A DNA stretch of 26,522 bases from DAOPJM01 sp964490325 (GCA_964490325.1 CAZBBX010000029.1:1-26522); one strand, 5' to 3'. Numbered from the stretch's first letter, positions 1 to 8,470 are shown. A program made the numbers and translations. The notes: a model not told the origin generated them from the letters alone.

Positions 1-1929
1 ACCTCCTGCAAGGTCGGCTTGGCCAACGAGGAGGTCAAGGAGGGACGCTGCGAACGCTGCGGCGCTCCCGTTGTGCAGAAGGTGCGCTCCCAATGGATGC
101 TGCGCATCACCGACTACGCGCAAAAGCTGCTGGACGGCTTGGACGAGGTGGACTTCATCGACCGCGTGAAGACCCAGCAGCGCAACTGGATCGGCCGCAG
201 CGAGGGCGCCGAGGTGCAGTTTTGCCTGACAGGCGCCGACGAGAGCCTGACCGTGTTCACCACGCGTCCCGACACGCTGTTTGGCGCGACCTACATGGTC
301 ATCTCCCCCGAGCATCCCCTGATCGACCGCAATCGGGCTTCCATCCGTAATTTTGACGAGCTGATGGCCTATCGCGACGCCGCCGCGCACAAGAGCGACT
401 TTGAGCGCGCCGAATTGGACAAGGAAAAGACGGGTGTGCGCATCGACGGCATCCGCGCCGTCAACCCCGTCAACGGCAAGGAGCTGCCCATCTACCTTTC
501 GGACTATGTACTGATGAGCTACGGCACAGGCGCGATCATGGCCGTTCCCGGTCACGACGAGCGCGACTGGGCGTTTGCCAAGGCCTTTGACCTGCCCATC
601 ATCGAGGTGGTCAAGGGCGGAGACGTACAGAAGGCCGCCTATACGGACTGCTCCGAGGGCAAGCTCGTCAACTCCGATTTCCTTGACGGCATGGAGGTAC
701 ACGAAGCCATCTTAGCCATGATCGATCACTTGGAGAAGCTTGGCATCGGCAAGCGCCGCATCAACTACAAGCTGCGCGACTGGGTGTTCACGCGGCAGCG
801 CTACTGGGGCGAACCCATCCCGCTGGTACATTGTGAGCACTGCGGCTGGGTGCCGCTGCCCATCGAGCAGCTTCCCCTCACCCTGCCGCCCATGGACGAT
901 TTCACGCCCTCGGACGACGGTTCCTCCGCACTGGCCCGCGCCACCGAATGGCTGCACACGCGCTGTCCGCGCTGCGGCGGTCCCGCCCTGCGTGAGACGG
1001 ACACCATGCCCAACTGGGCGGGTTCGAGCTGGTACTTTTTGCGCTACATCGACCCGCACAACGACAAGGCCTTTGCCGACCCGGAGGAGCTGAAATACTG
1101 GCTGCCTGTGGATCTGTACAACGGCGGCATGGAGCATACGACCCTGCATCTGCTCTACTCCCGCTTCTGGCACCGCTTCCTGTACGACTGCGGCCTCGTC
1201 CCCACGCCCGAACCCTATCAGCGCCGCGTCAGCCACGGCATGATCCTTGGCGCGGACGGCGTGAAGATGTCCAAATCCCGCGGCAACGTGGTCAATCCGG
1301 ACGAGATCGTTGACGAGATCGGCGCGGACAGCTTCCGCCTCTACGAGATGTTCATGGGCGCCTACGATCAGCCCATCCCGTGGAGCACCGAGAGCGCGCG
1401 CGGCTGCCGCCGCTTCTTGGAGCGCGTTTGGCGTCTTGGCGACATGGTCACGGGCGAGGGCTATACCGACCGCGAGACCCGCCGCGAGCTGAACGCCTGC
1501 ATCAAGAAGGTCAGCGAGGACTTCGACCGCATGAAGTTCAACACGGGCATTGCCGCCATGATGTCCTTGGTCAACCTGTTCTATCAAAAGGGCAAGCTGA
1601 CGAGGGACGAGCTGCACACCCTTTTGCAGCTGCTCAACCCCGCCGCGCCGCACGTCACCGAGGAGATGAACGAGCAGCTGGGCTTTTCGGAGCTGCACCA
1701 CAGCGCTTGGCCCGTCTGCGACGAGAGCGCCTTGGTCTTGGAGGCCGTGGAGTACGGCGTACAGGTCAACGGCAAGATCCGCGCCCGCATGGAGCTGCCC
1801 GCCGATGCGGAACGCGAAAGTGTGGAGCAGGCGGCCTTGACCCTTGACGAGCTTGCCCCCTTCTTGGAGGGCAAGACGGTCAAAAAGTGCATCGTCGTGC
1901 GCAACATCATCAACATCGTGGTCGGCTGA
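1..1929 (+). CDS. leuS: Leucyl-tRNA synthetase, 3' part (5' end outside window)
   Basis: Charges tRNA-Leu with leucine in the cytoplasm (class I aminoacyl-tRNA synthetase). The frame is open from base 1, so the N-terminal Rossmann part with the HIGH motif lies upstream; 642 residues are present of the family's usual 800 or so. Visible parts in order are the segment before the editing insertion (VRSQWMLRITDYAQ), the CP1 editing domain with the threonine-rich TTRPDTLFGATY and the GTGAIMAVPGHDERD segment, two Cys pairs (HCEHCG and RCPRCGG) around the return to the catalytic core, the WAGSSWYFLRY segment, the VKMSKSRGNV signature loop, and a helical anticodon-binding region. The C-terminal VQVNGKIRARMELP stretch is typical of LeuS. 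The TTG at 19 is only an internal codon. uvrA follows after 110 bp. Confidence 0.97.
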   Translation, partial: TSCKVGLANEEVKEGRCERCGAPVVQKVRSQWMLRITDYAQKLLDGLDEVDFIDRVKTQQRNWIGRSEGAEVQFCLTGADESLTVFTTRPDTLFGATYMVISPEHPLIDRNRASIRNFDELMAYRDAAAHKSDFERAELDKEKTGVRIDGIRAVNPVNGKELPIYLSDYVLMSYGTGAIMAVPGHDERDWAFAKAFDLPIIEVVKGGDVQKAAYTDCSEGKLVNSDFLDGMEVHEAILAMIDHLEKLGIGKRRINYKLRDWVFTRQRYWGEPIPLVHCEHCGWVPLPIEQLPLTLPPMDDFTPSDDGSSALARATEWLHTRCPRCGGPALRETDTMPNWAGSSWYFLRYIDPHNDKAFADPEELKYWLPVDLYNGGMEHTTLHLLYSRFWHRFLYDCGLVPTPEPYQRRVSHGMILGADGVKMSKSRGNVVNPDEIVDEIGADSFRLYEMFMGAYDQPIPWSTESARGCRRFLERVWRLGDMVTGEGYTDRETRRELNACIKKVSEDFDRMKFNTGIAAMMSLVNLFYQKGKLTRDELHTLLQLLNPAAPHVTEEMNEQLGFSELHHSAWPVCDESALVLEAVEYGVQVNGKIRARMELPADAERESVEQAALTLDELAPFLEGKTVKKCIVVRNIINIVVG

Positions 1930-1963
1930 ACACCGACCTAAAGAACCTTGGATCGGGATAAGC

Positions 1964-1995
1964 AAACGGACGCCTGCGCGCCCGTTTCTTGCCTG
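1964..1995 (+). terminator. Weak hairpin between leuS and uvrA
   Basis: Arms AAACGG (1964-1969) and CCGTTT (1982-1987) enclose a GC-rich loop and are followed by a poor T tract (TTTCTTGCC). It could be a weak terminator for leuS or a pausing hairpin. Transcription may well read on into uvrA, as no clear promoter for uvrA is visible. Confidence 0.3.
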
Positions 1996-2039
1996 TCAAT
2001 CAGGGGCGAGCATTCGCCCGAAGGGAACGCTGTATCGGC

Positions 2040-4883
2040 ATGAAGGATCTCGTCATTCGCGGCGCAAGGGCGCACAATCTCAAGAACGTGTCCCTGACGC
2101 TGCCGCGCAACAAACTGATCGTCTTTACGGGGGTGAGCGGCTCGGGCAAGTCCAGCCTCGCCTTCGACACCATCTATGCGGAGGGGCAGCGGCGCTATGT
2201 CGAAAGCCTCTCCTCCTATGCGCGCCAGTTCATCGGACAGATGGACAAGCCCGATGTGGACAGCATCGAGGGGCTGTCCCCCGCCATCTCCATCGACCAG
2301 AAAAGTCAGGGACGCAACCCCCGCTCCACCGTCGGCACGGTCACGGAGATCCACGACTACCTGCGTCTGCTCTATGCCCGCTGCGGCACGCCCCACTGTC
2401 CCGTCTGCGGCCGCGTCATCGAAAAGCAAAGCATCGACACCGTGGTGGACGCGGTCAAGGCCCTGCCTGCGGGCACACGCTTTCAGATCGTGGCGCCCTG
2501 CGTAAGGCATCGCAAGGGCGAGCACGGAAAGCTTTTAGAGCAGCTCCGCAAGAACGGCTACGTCCGCGTACGCGTGGACGGCACGGTCTATGACCTTGCC
2601 GACGTGCCGAAGTTAGATAAGAAGCTGAACCACGACATCGAGGCCGTCATCGACCGCCTCATCGTGCGCGAGGGCATCGACGGACGGCTGACCGATTCGC
2701 TGGAGAACGCCTTCCGTCTTGGCGACGGCCTTGCCATCGTCTCCGTCGTGGACGGGGAGGATCTGCTCTTTTCCCAAAAATACGCCTGCCCCGACTGCGG
2801 CGTGAGCATCGAGGAGCTGGAGCCTCGCGCCTTCTCCTTCAACAGTCCCTTTGGCGCCTGCCCCACCTGCACGGGTCTGGGCGAGCTGATGAAGATCGAC
2901 CCCGAGCTGATCGTCACCGACCCCACGCTGTCCCTCTCCAAGGGCGCCGTCTCCGTGTGCGGCTTCAACAGCGGCACGGTCGGCTCCATCGCTTGGCTGT
3001 ATTTTTCCGCGCTCTGCGAGCGGTACGGCGCGTCCATGGACACGCCCTACGGGGAGCTGCCAAAGGAGCTGCGGCACGCCATCCTGTACGGCACGGGCGA
3101 GGAGAAGCTCCACCTGCAATACGAGCGCGACTACGGCGCGGGCAGCTTTGACGCCGCCTTTGAGGGCGTGGTCAACAATTTGGAGCGGCGCTACCGCGAA
3201 TCCCAAAGCGAGTACAGCAAGCAGGAGATCGAGGGCTTTATGTCCCGCTCCCTCTGCCCCGACTGTCACGGCAAGCGCCTGAAAAAGGAGGTCCTTGCCG
3301 TCACCGTGGGCGGTCTGAACCTTGCGGAGCTGAGCGAGCTGTCCATCGTGAAGGCAAGACGCTTCTTGGCGTCGCTCGACCTTGGCCCCACGCAGGCGAT
3401 CATCGCGGCGGGCATCCTCAAGGAGCTGGATGCGCGGCTGGGCTTTTTGGAGAACGTGGGCTTGGGCTATCTGACCCTTTCGCGAGGCGCCGTCACCCTG
3501 AGCGGCGGTGAATCGCAGCGCATCCGTCTTGCCACGCAGATCGGCAGTGGACTGGTGGGCGTGCTGTACATCTTGGACGAGCCAAGCATCGGCCTGCACC
3601 AACGCGACAACGGAAAGCTCCTAAACGCGCTCTGCGCGCTTCGGGATCTTGGAAACACCCTCATCGTCGTGGAGCATGACGAGGAGACCATGCGCCGCGC
3701 CGACTACTTGGTGGACATCGGTATAGGCGCGGGCGTTCACGGCGGCGAGATCATTGCGGCGGGCAGTCCTGCGGAGGTGATGCGTTGTGAGCGCTCCCTA
3801 ACGGGACAGTACCTGTCGGGCAAGCTGTGCATCCCCGTTCCCGCCGAACGGCGCAAGGGCAACGGACAGAAGCTGACCGTGCGCGGTGCGCGGGTCAACA
3901 ACCTTAAAAATATCACCGTGGACATCCCGCTTGGCATGTTCGTGTGCGTAACGGGCGTGAGCGGCTCCGGCAAGTCCTCGCTCATCAATGAGATCGTTAA
4001 AAAGTCGCTGCTGCGTACCCTGAACCGTGCGCGTACCCGCGCCGGCGATCACGACGGCATCGACGGCGTACAGTACCTCAACAAGATCATCGACATCGAC
4101 CAAAGCCCCATCGGACGCACGCCGCGCAGCAACCCCGCAACCTATACGGGGCTGTTCGATCTCATCCGCGAGCTGTTTGCCATGACGCCCGACGCCAAGA
4201 CGCGGGGCTACGGCGGCGGACGCTTCAGTTTCAACACCAAGGGCGGACGCTGCGAGGCCTGTAAGGGCGACGGCATCCTCAAGATCGAGATGCACTTTTT
4301 GCCCGACGTCTACGTTCCCTGCGAGGTCTGCCACGGCAAACGCTACAACCGCGAGACGCTGGAGGTGCATTACAAGGGCAAGAACATCCATGAGGTGCTG
4401 GAGATGACCGTGGAGGAGGCAAGGGAGTTTTTCAAGAGCCTGCCCCGCCTCAAGCGCAAGCTGGACACGCTCTATGACGTGGGCTTGGGCTACATCAAGC
4501 TGGGGCAGCCTTCCACCGAGCTGAGCGGCGGCGAGGCGCAGCGCATCAAGCTGGCGACCGAGCTGTCCCGCCGCGACACGGGACGCACCTTCTATGTGCT
4601 GGACGAGCCGACCACGGGTCTGCATACCCACGATGTGAAGCGCCTGCTGGAGATCCTGCAGCGCCTGTGCGACGGGGGCAGCTCCGTGCTGGTGATCGAA
4701 CACAATCTGGACGTGATCAAGACGGCGGATTACCTGATCGACTTGGGTCCCGAAGGCGGGGACGAAGGCGGTCGGGTCGTGGCAACGGGTACGCCGGAGG
4801 AAGTCGCAAACAAGCGTGAAAGCTACACGGGACGCTGCCTGCGCAAAACGCTTGGTCTGACGCCTTGGGAGGACGACGCATGA
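2040..4883 (+). CDS. uvrA: Excinuclease ABC subunit A
   Basis: DNA damage-recognition ATPase of nucleotide excision repair; as a dimer it loads UvrB on lesions. The product is 947 aa, normal for UvrA. It has two ABC ATPase halves: Walker A GVSGSGKSS at about residue 31 and again in the second half, signature LSGGESQR followed by LDEPSIGLHQRD, then LSGGEAQR followed by LDEPTTGLHTHD. Zinc-binding Cys pairs are visible (CPVCG; CPDCG with CPTC; CEAC with CEVC). The start is placed at ATG 2040 (MKDLVIRGARAHNLKN), which matches the family N-terminus, with GAAGGGA upstream; an in-frame TTG at 1989 would add 17 unrelated residues. The stop overlaps the next gene by ATGA. uvrB, often its neighbour, is not in this window. 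Confidence 0.98.
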   Translation: MKDLVIRGARAHNLKNVSLTLPRNKLIVFTGVSGSGKSSLAFDTIYAEGQRRYVESLSSYARQFIGQMDKPDVDSIEGLSPAISIDQKSQGRNPRSTVGTVTEIHDYLRLLYARCGTPHCPVCGRVIEKQSIDTVVDAVKALPAGTRFQIVAPCVRHRKGEHGKLLEQLRKNGYVRVRVDGTVYDLADVPKLDKKLNHDIEAVIDRLIVREGIDGRLTDSLENAFRLGDGLAIVSVVDGEDLLFSQKYACPDCGVSIEELEPRAFSFNSPFGACPTCTGLGELMKIDPELIVTDPTLSLSKGAVSVCGFNSGTVGSIAWLYFSALCERYGASMDTPYGELPKELRHAILYGTGEEKLHLQYERDYGAGSFDAAFEGVVNNLERRYRESQSEYSKQEIEGFMSRSLCPDCHGKRLKKEVLAVTVGGLNLAELSELSIVKARRFLASLDLGPTQAIIAAGILKELDARLGFLENVGLGYLTLSRGAVTLSGGESQRIRLATQIGSGLVGVLYILDEPSIGLHQRDNGKLLNALCALRDLGNTLIVVEHDEETMRRADYLVDIGIGAGVHGGEIIAAGSPAEVMRCERSLTGQYLSGKLCIPVPAERRKGNGQKLTVRGARVNNLKNITVDIPLGMFVCVTGVSGSGKSSLINEIVKKSLLRTLNRARTRAGDHDGIDGVQYLNKIIDIDQSPIGRTPRSNPATYTGLFDLIRELFAMTPDAKTRGYGGGRFSFNTKGGRCEACKGDGILKIEMHFLPDVYVPCEVCHGKRYNRETLEVHYKGKNIHEVLEMTVEEAREFFKSLPRLKRKLDTLYDVGLGYIKLGQPSTELSGGEAQRIKLATELSRRDTGRTFYVLDEPTTGLHTHDVKRLLEILQRLCDGGSSVLVIEHNLDVIKTADYLIDLGPEGGDEGGRVVATGTPEEVANKRESYTGRCLRKTLGLTPWEDDA

Positions 4884-5683
4884 AACGCATGAAAAACAGC
4901 GCCGCACCAAGCGGCAAGGAAGGAAAAAAGAAGATGGGTCTATTCCGCATCCTCCTCCTGTGTATAGGACTGTTTCTGCTGCTGGACAGCGTTGCGGTGT
5001 CCCTTTTAAGCAACTTCAATTTGGGCGTGATCCTGCCTGCCTTCTTTGGCGTGCCGCTGGTGATCTTTGCCTTGTTTCTGCCCAAGATGGAGGGAACGGT
5101 TTGGATGATCGTCAAGATCGCCGCCTGCGCGGGCTACGGCTTGGCTCTGATGATCTTCCTTGTGTGCGGGGTGAAGATGCTCAAGGCCGCGCACAGTGCG
5201 GATGAGGCCAAGGCGGACGTGCTGATCGTATTGGGCGCAGCCGTACACGGCGACCGCGTGACTTGGGTGCTGTCCAACCGTTTGGACACCGCCTGCAGCT
5301 ACCTTGCCGAATACCCCGACGCCAAGGTCATCGTTTCGGGCGGACAGGGCAGCGGCGAGACCGTCACCGAGGCCTCCGCCATGGCGGGCTATCTGATCGC
5401 GCACGGCGTGGATGAGAGCCGCGTATACTTGGAGGAGCAGGCGACCAGCACCAAGGAAAACTTTGTGTACTCCAAGGCCATTGCGGACAGGATCGCGGGA
5501 GAAAACGCAAGCTTGGCCTTTGTGACGACGGGTTTTCATGTGTATCGCTCGGGTCGCGTGGCCGCGGCGCAGGGCATAGCCGCCACGGGCGTAGCCGCCC
5601 CCGACGTATGGTACATCGCGCTGAACAACTTCCTGCGCGAATGTGTGGGCATCTGCGTGTACACCCTGCGGGGCGACGCGTAA
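4880..5683 (+). CDS. YdcF/SanA-like DUF218 membrane protein
   Basis: A 267-aa protein of the DUF218 (YdcF/SanA/ElyC) family, often linked to envelope or vancomycin-tolerance phenotypes but with no settled reaction. A basic, Lys-rich N-terminus is followed by three hydrophobic segments (about residues 17-40, 45-66 and 75-98, first ones LFRILLLCIGLFLLL and VILPAFFGVPLVIFALFL). The conserved domain then shows the family hallmarks ADVLIVLGAAVHGD, KVIVSGGQGSGE, ESRVYLEEQATSTKENF and TTGFHVYRSG. The predicted layout is a membrane anchor with the domain on one face. Its ATG overlaps the uvrA stop (ATGA), so the two are translationally coupled. The start in the longer frame at 4865 lies inside uvrA and lacks a better binding site. 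The sequence gives no substrate. Confidence 0.88.
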   Translation: MKRMKNSAAPSGKEGKKKMGLFRILLLCIGLFLLLDSVAVSLLSNFNLGVILPAFFGVPLVIFALFLPKMEGTVWMIVKIAACAGYGLALMIFLVCGVKMLKAAHSADEAKADVLIVLGAAVHGDRVTWVLSNRLDTACSYLAEYPDAKVIVSGGQGSGETVTEASAMAGYLIAHGVDESRVYLEEQATSTKENFVYSKAIADRIAGENASLAFVTTGFHVYRSGRVAAAQGIAATGVAAPDVWYIALNNFLRECVGICVYTLRGDA

Positions 5684-5703
5684 GGCTTGTGTCAAAGCAG
5701 CGG

Positions 5704-5747
5704 TTTTGACGGGTCTGCCGTGATAGGAGAATGATAAGGTATCAAAA
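5704..5747 (+). repeat. Possible decayed fragment of the 132-bp repeat
   Basis: TTTTGACGGGTCTGCCG at 5704-5720 resembles TTTTTGACGAGTCTGCTG in the array, and AAGGTATCAAAA at 5736-5747 is identical to array sequence in the same order. The roughly 60 bases between them in the array are reduced to 15 here. The match is short, so chance is not excluded. Confidence 0.4.
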
Positions 5748-5775
5748 AACGCGCTTTCCGAAAGGTCAGCGCGTT
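5742..5775 (-). terminator. Terminator of the Cys-rich gene (minus strand)
   Basis: Arms AACGCGCT (5748-5755) and AGCGCGTT (5768-5775) form a perfect 8-bp stem. Read on the minus strand the stem is followed by TTTTT. It lies about 20 bp beyond the stop of the minus-strand gene at 5796. Confidence 0.85.
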
Positions 5776-5795
5776 CCGTATACAGCGGGTCTAAT

Positions 5796-6242
5796 TTATT
5801 CCACCGTGGCGCGAAAGCGGCACTCCTTGCCGCCGTCCAAGACGGTGGTCAGGGGCTCGACGCGGATCTGTTTGTCGGGCAGCAGACGCTTGAGCACATA
5901 CAGGATGCTTTGGCGCGAGCATTCGCAGTGTCCCGCGTCCAAGCTGCAGCCCGCCGCGATGAGCGGACAGAGGCAGCGCGGATAGCCCAGCTCGTAGACG
6001 TGACCCTTCTCCACAATGTCGGCAAAGAAGTATTCGGATCTGCCGTATTTTGTATACTGCGCGTCCAAGTCGCCGCCGCACTCGTCAAACTGACGCTTCA
6101 GCTCGGTGTACACCCTGTCCTTGACGCAGTTGACGGCGCAGGGGCGGTAGACTTCGCCGCGCTGCTCTGCGGGAAGGGCGGCAACACCGCGCTCCATTTC
6201 CCGGACAAAGTCCTTCATGGCCTCCGCTTCCCAATCCTCCAT
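5796..6242 (-). CDS. Cys-rich cytosolic protein, function unknown
   Basis: A 148-aa protein with no signal peptide or membrane segment and nine cysteines (35, 39, 55, 90, 92, 99, 106, 108, 141). The central block reads YPRCLCPLIAAGC and is followed by GHCECSRQ; the protein ends with a segment resembling TVLDGGKECRFR. CxC pairs followed by an aromatic/acidic C-terminus of the form 'leeTvl.Gd..CrF' recall the ATC-hydrolase/V4R small-molecule-binding folds, but this likeness is from memory and weak. The start at ATG 6242 is chosen for its strong AGGAGG site 7 bp upstream; a longer in-frame reading to 6353 has no such site. It lies behind fba on the same strand, 147 bp away, so co-transcription is possible. 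A terminator follows. Metal or iron-sulfur binding is an inference from the cysteines. Confidence 0.8.
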   Translation of the reverse strand: MEDWEAEAMKDFVREMERGVAALPAEQRGEVYRPCAVNCVKDRVYTELKRQFDECGGDLDAQYTKYGRSEYFFADIVEKGHVYELGYPRCLCPLIAAGCSLDAGHCECSRQSILYVLKRLLPDKQIRVEPLTTVLDGGKECRFRATVE

Positions 6243-6286
6243 GATCGTTCCTCCTGTGATGGTTTTGCTGTTAGAATTGATAAGGC

Positions 6287-6305
6287 GGGCGGATGATATC
6301 CGCCC
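6287..6305. repeat. Perfect inverted repeat between fba and the Cys-rich gene
   Basis: GGGCGGAT, loop GAT, ATCCGCCC: an 8-bp perfect stem without a T tract on either side. A second small hairpin (GGCGAA/TTCGCC, 6319-6335) lies beside it. These could be an RNA processing or stabilising element, or a protein site, in the 147-bp spacer. Confidence 0.4.
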
Positions 6306-6346
6306 CTGCGGGATCGTTGGCGAAAGGGGTTCGCCGTTCCCGAAAT

Positions 6347-6384
6347 ACAGCAAGGGCGCGGCTCGACCGCGCCCCGGATGCTGT
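6347..6384 (-). terminator. Stem-loop just after fba stop
   Basis: The inner stem GGCGCGG/CCGCGCC is enclosed by an outer ACAGCA/TGCTGT, six bases past the fba stop. The minus-strand continuation (GTATTTCGGG) is only modestly T-rich, so it may be a leaky terminator or an mRNA 3'-end stabiliser rather than a strong stop. Confidence 0.45.
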
Positions 6385-6389
6385 CTTAG

Positions 6390-7325
6390 TTAGATCTTGT
6401 CGTTGCTGCCAAGCACGTCGACGATCTTGTGCACGACCATGTCCTTGATGGCCTGCCGCGCAGGCTTGAGGTACTGGCGCGGGTCGAAATCGGCGGGATG
6501 CTCCGCAAAGTACTTGCGGATGGTGGCCGTCATGGCAAGGCGCAGGTCGCTGTCGATGTTGATCTTGCACACCGCCATCTTTGCCGCCTGCCGCAGCATG
6601 GGCTCGGGGATGCCGATGGCGTCGGGCATGGCGCCGCCGTACCTGTTGATGGTCTCCACAAACTCCGGAATGACGCTCGATGCGCCGTGCAGCACGATGG
6701 GGAAGTTGGGCAGACGCTTTTCGACCTCCTCCAGGATGTCGAAGCGGAGCTGCGGCTTGGTGCCGGGCTTGAACTTATAGGCGCCGTGGCTGGTTCCGAT
6801 GGCGATCGCCAAGCTGTCCACGCCGGTGCGGGTGACAAAGTCCAGCACCTCGTCGGGATCGGTGTAGGAAGCGTCCTTGGCGTTGACCTTGACCGCGTCC
6901 TCGATGCCCGCCAAGCGACCCAGCTCGCCCTCGACGACCACGCCGTGATCGTGCGCGTATTCGACGACCTTGCGGGTGAGCGCCACGTTCTCCTCGTAGG
7001 GAGCGTGGGAGCCGTCGATCATCACGGAGGAGAAGCCGCCGTCGATGCAGCTCTTGCACAGCTCGAAGCTGTCGCCGTGATCGAGATGCACCGCGATGGG
7101 CAGTCCCGTCTCGATGACGGCCGCCTCGATGAGCTTCATCAGGTAGGTATGGTTGGCGTACTTGCGGGCGCCTGCGGACACCTGCAGGATCAGCGGGGAG
7201 CGCTGCTCCTTGGCCGCCTCGGTGATGCCCTGAATGATCTCCATGTTGTTGACGTTGAAGGCGCCGATGGCGTAGCCGCCCTTGTAGGCCTTCTCAAACA
7301 TCTCTTTTGTCGTTACGATAGGCAT
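6390..7325 (-). CDS. fba: Class II fructose-1,6-bisphosphate aldolase
   Basis: Splits fructose-1,6-bisphosphate into glyceraldehyde-3-phosphate and dihydroxyacetone phosphate in glycolysis and runs in reverse in gluconeogenesis. At 311 aa it has the length of the short bacterial class II, zinc-dependent group. Visible motifs include AFNVNNMEIIQGI near the N-terminus, the metal-site segment VHLDHGDSFE (His80, Asp82, His83), GFSSVMIDGSH, VEGELGRLAG, the SLAIAIGTSHGAYKF segment and VLHGASSVIP. ATG 7325 is preceded by AAAGGAGAG at a good distance and by a near-consensus promoter. The gene is divergent from the membrane glycosyltransferase gene. Its glycolytic partner gap lies 1.2 kb away on the other strand. 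Confidence 0.97.
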   Translation of the reverse strand: MPIVTTKEMFEKAYKGGYAIGAFNVNNMEIIQGITEAAKEQRSPLILQVSAGARKYANHTYLMKLIEAAVIETGLPIAVHLDHGDSFELCKSCIDGGFSSVMIDGSHAPYEENVALTRKVVEYAHDHGVVVEGELGRLAGIEDAVKVNAKDASYTDPDEVLDFVTRTGVDSLAIAIGTSHGAYKFKPGTKPQLRFDILEEVEKRLPNFPIVLHGASSVIPEFVETINRYGGAMPDAIGIPEPMLRQAAKMAVCKINIDSDLRLAMTATIRKYFAEHPADFDPRQYLKPARQAIKDMVVHKIVDVLGSNDKI

Positions 7326-7363
7326 GATCTACTCTCCTTTATTTGATCTTTTTGTTCGCCGCT

Positions 7364-7392
7364 ATTATATAGCGATAAAAATCAAATTGCAA
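7364..7392 (-). promoter_or_regulatory. Promoter of fba
   Basis: On the minus strand, -35 TTGCAA (7387-7392), 17-bp spacer and -10 TATAAT (7364-7369). The start of transcription would fall some 30 bases before the fba ATG. TTGCAA is its own reverse complement, so the same six bases can serve the opposite promoter. Confidence 0.8.
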
Positions 7393-7415
7393 GGGCGTGT
7401 TTTATGGATTATACT
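7387..7415 (+). promoter_or_regulatory. Promoter of the glycosyltransferase gene, sharing the fba -35 box
   Basis: -35 TTGCAA (7387-7392), 17-bp spacer and -10 TATACT (7410-7415). Transcription would begin near 7422, downstream of the in-frame ATG at 7404. That rules out 7404 as the start codon from this promoter and supports 7443. Confidence 0.7.
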
Positions 7416-7442
7416 ATAGGCAGGAAGAACAAAGGAGGACAT

Positions 7443-8372
7443 ATGGAAAAGGAACTGTTATCCCTCATCATCCCCGTGTATTACGAGGAGGAGGTCTTGG
7501 AGGAAAGCTACGCCCGCATGGACGCCGCCATGAAACAGACGGGACACCCGTATGAGATCATCTACGTCAACGACGGCAGCCGTGACGGAACGATGCAGAT
7601 CCTCAGGCGCATCGCCAAGGACAAGCCCGAGGTCAAGGTGCTGTCCTTCTCGCGCAACTTTGGACACCAGCTTGCCGTCACCTGCGGCATGGACGCGGCC
7701 AAGGGCGACGCCCTCATCATCATCGACGTGGATCTGCAGGATCCGCCCGAGCTCATCCCCGAGATGGTCAAGATGTGGAAGGACGGCGCGGACATCGTAT
7801 ACGGCAAGCGCAAGAAGCGCGAGGGCGAAACGCTGTTCAAAAAGTTCACCGCCGCCTGCTACTACCGCCTGCTCTCCTCCATGAGCGCCTACCCCATCCC
7901 CTTGGATACGGGTGATTTTCGCCTGATCGACCGCAAGGTCGCAGACTGCTTTTTGAAGATGCGCGAGCACGCCCGCTTCCTGCGCGGCATGTCCGCATGG
8001 ATGGGCTTTGAGTCCGTCCCCATCGAATACGTACGCAACGAACGTGCCGCGGGCAAGACCAAGTATACCCTTAAAAAAATGCTGCGCCTTGCCATGGACG
8101 GCATCACGGGCTTCTCCTCGAAACCCCTTACCCTGCCGGTCGGCGCGGGGCTTGGGCTGCTGGCGCTGGCGGGAGCGGGGCTTATCGCCCTGATCGTGCT
8201 GGTCTGCACCTGCGGCGTTCCCGCGTGGCTGTGGGCCGTGGACGGACTGCTGCTCGTACAGGGCGTCACGCTGTTTTTCATGGGCGTGCAGGGCATGTAT
8301 CTGGGACGCATGTACGACGAGGTGAAGGGGCGGCCGCTGTATATCGTTGCGGATCGCATCAATGTAGAGTAA
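7443..8372 (+). CDS. GtrB/DPM1-like family 2 glycosyltransferase, membrane
   Basis: A 309-aa GT-A glycosyltransferase. By family it probably moves a sugar from a nucleotide donor to a polyprenyl phosphate carrier at the inner face of the membrane, supplying a flippable lipid-linked sugar for wall polymer or glycan decoration. Seen: the N-terminal SLIIPVYYEEE, YVNDGSRDGT, SFSRNFGHQLA, the metal-binding IIIDVDLQDPPE (Asp95, Asp97), DTGDFRLIDRK and RNERAAGKTKYTLKKM, then two hydrophobic C-terminal segments (about residues 237-260 and 268-290). This is the usual layout of GtrB and undecaprenyl-phosphate glucosyltransferases. The start at ATG 7443 has AAAGGAGG just upstream. No GtrA-like flippase is next to it. 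The sugar and acceptor cannot be read from the sequence. Confidence 0.93.
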   Translation: MEKELLSLIIPVYYEEEVLEESYARMDAAMKQTGHPYEIIYVNDGSRDGTMQILRRIAKDKPEVKVLSFSRNFGHQLAVTCGMDAAKGDALIIIDVDLQDPPELIPEMVKMWKDGADIVYGKRKKREGETLFKKFTAACYYRLLSSMSAYPIPLDTGDFRLIDRKVADCFLKMREHARFLRGMSAWMGFESVPIEYVRNERAAGKTKYTLKKMLRLAMDGITGFSSKPLTLPVGAGLGLLALAGAGLIALIVLVCTCGVPAWLWAVDGLLLVQGVTLFFMGVQGMYLGRMYDEVKGRPLYIVADRINVE

Positions 8373-8398
8373 AAAATCGGAACATATTTTCTTTCTTT

Positions 8399-8437
8399 CC
8401 CATTCCCCGCACCCCTGTGCGACAGAATGGGAATTTT
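8399..8437 (+). terminator. Terminator of the glycosyltransferase gene
   Basis: Arms CCCATTC (8399-8405) and GAATGGG (8425-8431), with an inner GCAC/GTGC pairing, followed by AATTTTG. The T tract is short but the stem is good, and it lies about 27 bp beyond the stop. Confidence 0.65.
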
Positions 8438-8470
8438 GTGTGAAACAGGGCTTTTTTACTGAAATATTAC

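Noticed and set aside
7404..7442. Upstream ATG (7404) as start of the glycosyltransferase
   Set aside because: It lies upstream of the predicted transcription start, overlaps the promoter, has no ribosome site, and adds 13 residues not expected in the family.
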